Assembly: GCA_028280715.1 (NCBI GenBank)
Contig: JANQLG010000025.1
Coordinates: 124,001-188,000 of the forward strand
Length of the DNA stretch: 64,000 nucleotides
Direction of reading: 5' to 3'
Source: Spongiibacteraceae bacterium
GTDB taxonomy: Bacteria > Pseudomonadota > Gammaproteobacteria > Pseudomonadales > Dasaniaceae
Shown: positions 62,088 through 64,000 of the stretch, piece by piece
How the letters are laid out: every line of letters begins with the position of its first letter
Position numbering within the stretch: position 1 is the stretch's first letter
Notes under the pieces: generated by a model
What the model was told of the DNA's origin: nothing
What the model saw: only the letters and a program-made list of their open reading frames with translations
Database searches by the model: none
Position numbers and translations under genes: made by a program

Positions 62088-62903
62088 ATGAAAGCACTTA
62101 AAATTGTGGGTGTCTTACTGATAGCGGTAATCGTTTTTGGCGTTGTCTCTTTTTTACTGTTGGATCGTAATATCAATCAGCTCGTTAAGATGACAGTGGA
62201 GAGCGTGGGTTCGGAGGTATTAAAAACGCAGGTAACGCTGGCCGCTGCGGATGTGGATATTCGTGAAGGTAGAGCGCAACTCTCGGGTTTAACCATTGCC
62301 AATGTTGGTGGCTTTAGCGAGCCGACTGTGTTTGAGATGAAGGACATTATTGTAGACCTGGAAATAGCCGCTTTAATTGATCAGATTGTTGATCTTAAAG
62401 AAGTCACCATTGATGGCGTTAAAATTACGGCAGAGCAAAAGGGCGTTGGAACTAATTTGCAGCAACTGCTGGATAACCTGAATAGCTCAGCAGGAACTTC
62501 AAACAGCGAAGAGTCAACTGGTGAGTCGAGTTCTGCTGCGACCGATGTTTTGATGAAAATTCAAAACTTTAATTTTACTAACACATCGGCACAGCTTGTT
62601 ACCGAACAGTGGGGGCAGGAGTCGCTGAATATCCCAGCTATTCAATTGACTAATATTGGTGGGCAAAATGGCGTTAAACCTGATCAACTGGCGCAAGAAA
62701 TTTTAAAACCCATACTTCAGCAAATTAATGAAGCCGTTAAGGATAATATTGAAGAGAAAGCCAAGGAGGCAGTAAAAGAAAAATTGGGTGAAAAAGAGGA
62801 TGAGATCAAAGACAAGCTACGTGACAAGTTAACAGAAAAACTGGGTGAAACTGGCGCAAAAGATGCTGAAGGCGCATTGAGATCCTTATTAAAACGTGAC
62901 TGA
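62088..62903 (+). CDS. Membrane-anchored AsmA/DUF748-like protein with a charged helical tail
   Basis: The 271-residue protein has one N-terminal transmembrane helix (IVGVLLIAVIVFGVVSFLLL). A periplasmic beta-domain like the start of AsmA-type proteins follows, repeating 'ADVDIREGRAQLSGLTIAN' and 'VDLKEVTIDGVKI'-type strands. A Ser/Glu linker and a C-terminal ~70-residue Glu/Lys helix follow (KEAVKEKLGEKEDEIKDKL). The family call is tentative. It could be an envelope stabiliser. The operon context is empty: both neighbours are on the minus strand. Confidence 0.6.
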   Translation: MKALKIVGVLLIAVIVFGVVSFLLLDRNINQLVKMTVESVGSEVLKTQVTLAAADVDIREGRAQLSGLTIANVGGFSEPTVFEMKDIIVDLEIAALIDQIVDLKEVTIDGVKITAEQKGVGTNLQQLLDNLNSSAGTSNSEESTGESSSAATDVLMKIQNFNFTNTSAQLVTEQWGQESLNIPAIQLTNIGGQNGVKPDQLAQEILKPILQQINEAVKDNIEEKAKEAVKEKLGEKEDEIKDKLRDKLTEKLGETGAKDAEGALRSLLKRD

Positions 62904-62961
62904 ATAATGCTGTTGAAAATATAAATATCGACAGCGTTGTATTTAAAAATGAATTAAGTTT

Positions 62962-63873
62962 TTATTGATTAGCAGGGCGCATTTTCTGCTTTGCCCACAC
63001 CGAGAATTCCTGCAGCGTGCAGCTGTCAGAGCGATGTTTGTTATAACCATCGACAACTCGATAGATTACGATATGGTGGTGTGGGTTTGCATGAGGTGCT
63101 TCATCGATAACTTGTCTCACCGACCATTGCATTCCAGCTGCGCCATTGGTGTAAAAAGCGCCTAATTCTAAATCAAAGTTGCTGGTTTGTTCTGTTGTCA
63201 TTAATTGGTTGGCGCGATCAATAATCTGTTTGATTTGTTCATCGTTAACATCTAATAGCGTGCCTAAAGACTCTCTGGCTTGTCGAATATAGGTCAAGTC
63301 TATACTGTGGTTTTTTTCATGAGTTCGTTGTACGGGAATGCCCGCTTGAAATCGCATCAAGCTTAAAGGGTAACGACGCCAGGCAAAAATGTTGTTAAAG
63401 AAAAAAGCAACAGCAAAAATGATTAAACAGTTAATCAGCGTTGGCGTAATGACATAGCTATAATCTAATTGTTTTACGCCTTCTCCACCAATAACTGCGG
63501 CCAGTGCTGTTGCTCCTCCTGGTGGATGCATGCATCGACAGAGATGCATCACCAGAATAGCCAGTCCTACGGCAATACCACTAGCCAGAAAAACGTTTTC
63601 TATGAGGCCGGCGCAGGCAACACCTACAATAGCAGAGAGAAAATTGCCTGCAAATAATGCCCAGGGTTGTGACAACGCGCCATGGGGTAATACGAATAAT
63701 AAAATCGTTGCGGCGCCCATTGAAGGTAAGATTGCAAGTGCACCCTGAAAACCGGTAAATAAAAAACTGACATAACCGATAGTGCTGATACTAATAGCGC
63801 TACCAATAGTAGAGACAATTATTTCAGCCGATGGTGAAGTACTTTGTATGCCGAGATAGTCTTTTAGCGCCAC
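62962..63873 (-). CDS. HPP-family membrane protein
   Basis: The 303-residue protein has four to five transmembrane segments with the family motif HPPGGATALAAVIGG and an upstream ILPSMGAATILLF. The first ~170 residues match HPP-family proteins, some of which transport nitrite in plants and cyanobacteria. The C-terminal ~130 residues are soluble and helical (RESLGTLLDVNDEQIKQIIDRANQL) and unlike the classical short HPP proteins. A transport substrate is not known. Confidence 0.82.
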   Translation of the reverse strand: MALKDYLGIQSTSPSAEIIVSTIGSAISISTIGYVSFLFTGFQGALAILPSMGAATILLFVLPHGALSQPWALFAGNFLSAIVGVACAGLIENVFLASGIAVGLAILVMHLCRCMHPPGGATALAAVIGGEGVKQLDYSYVITPTLINCLIIFAVAFFFNNIFAWRRYPLSLMRFQAGIPVQRTHEKNHSIDLTYIRQARESLGTLLDVNDEQIKQIIDRANQLMTTEQTSNFDLELGAFYTNGAAGMQWSVRQVIDEAPHANPHHHIVIYRVVDGYNKHRSDSCTLQEFSVWAKQKMRPANQ

Positions 63874-64000
63874 AGTGAGGCATCCTTATTATTATTCGTT
63901 GTTCTATTTTGGAATGGTTTTAACTCATAAATTGAATCTGCACCAGTGTATAAAATGTTTGGCCATCAAAAATTGCTTGTATACAGAATTTATTTCTAAA
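63874..64000. other. Window edge without a recognised gene
   Basis: The last 127 bp hold the upstream region of the HPP-family gene. I see no reading frame or RNA gene in them. Confidence 0.6.

Noticed and set aside
1-64000. CRISPR arrays, insertion sequences and prophage
   Set aside because: No evenly spaced direct repeats, transposase motifs or phage structural genes were found; the repeats seen are short and few.

Overview
The window looks like chromosomal DNA of a marine-type gammaproteobacterium, broadly of the Cellvibrionales/Spongiibacteraceae or Pseudomonas-related kind. This is inferred from gene content: a FabY-type ketosynthase, a 180-kDa-type NAD-glutamate dehydrogenase beside a Bat/MoxR operon, Rmf and RlmKL, DUF2835, and PhoBR followed by PhoU. 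Coding density is high. I see no insertion sequence, prophage, CRISPR array, tRNA or rRNA gene.

Region 1 (1-19.7 kb) is a catabolic island, almost entirely on the + strand. It starts inside a saccharopine-dehydrogenase-like gene. It then carries three acyl-CoA dehydrogenases, a short-chain dehydrogenase, an SCP2-type thiolase, a two-gene MaoC-type hydratase, both subunits of a biotin-dependent acyl-CoA carboxylase, two crotonase-fold enzymes, a nitronate-monooxygenase-like flavoprotein and a thioesterase. AraC- and TetR-type regulators follow, then two tandem DUF2306 membrane proteins and two lipoproteins. The carboxylase plus methylglutaconyl-CoA-hydratase-like set resembles leucine (liu) or acyclic terpene (atu) degradation. 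The HMG-CoA lyase and AtuA expected of those pathways are absent, so the substrate is unknown; a beta-methyl-branched or isoprenoid acyl chain is my best guess.

Region 2 (20.2-35.3 kb) is core-like: a CysH-like reductase, a six-gene MoxR-DUF58-DUF4381-BatA-BatB/C-BatD operon on the minus strand, divergent NAD-glutamate dehydrogenase, an orphan periplasmic binding protein, DUF2835 and class 2 PyrD.

Region 3 (35.3-49.0 kb) is a mixed block between pyrD and rmf/rlmKL, genes that I recall as close neighbours in Pseudomonas. It holds a PEP-CTERM lamin-tail protein, the complete AmmeMemoRadiSam trio (AMMECR1, Memo, radical SAM), a YbfF-like esterase, a PutP symporter, a GlxA-like regulator, FabY with a PilZ protein, a beta-lactamase-fold serine hydrolase and an HSL-family esterase.

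Region 4 (49.1-64 kb) returns to housekeeping genes: rmf, rlmKL, a YadGH-like ABC exporter, a YgiQ radical SAM protein, phoB-phoR-phoU with a clear Pho box before phoB, a lipoprotein, full-length CinA, an AsmA-like anchored protein and an HPP-family membrane protein.

Most interesting are the unassigned acyl-CoA pathway and its palindromic TetR-site candidate, the AmmeMemoRadiSam locus, the FabY-PilZ pair, and the PEP-CTERM protein with a repeat-built N-terminus.
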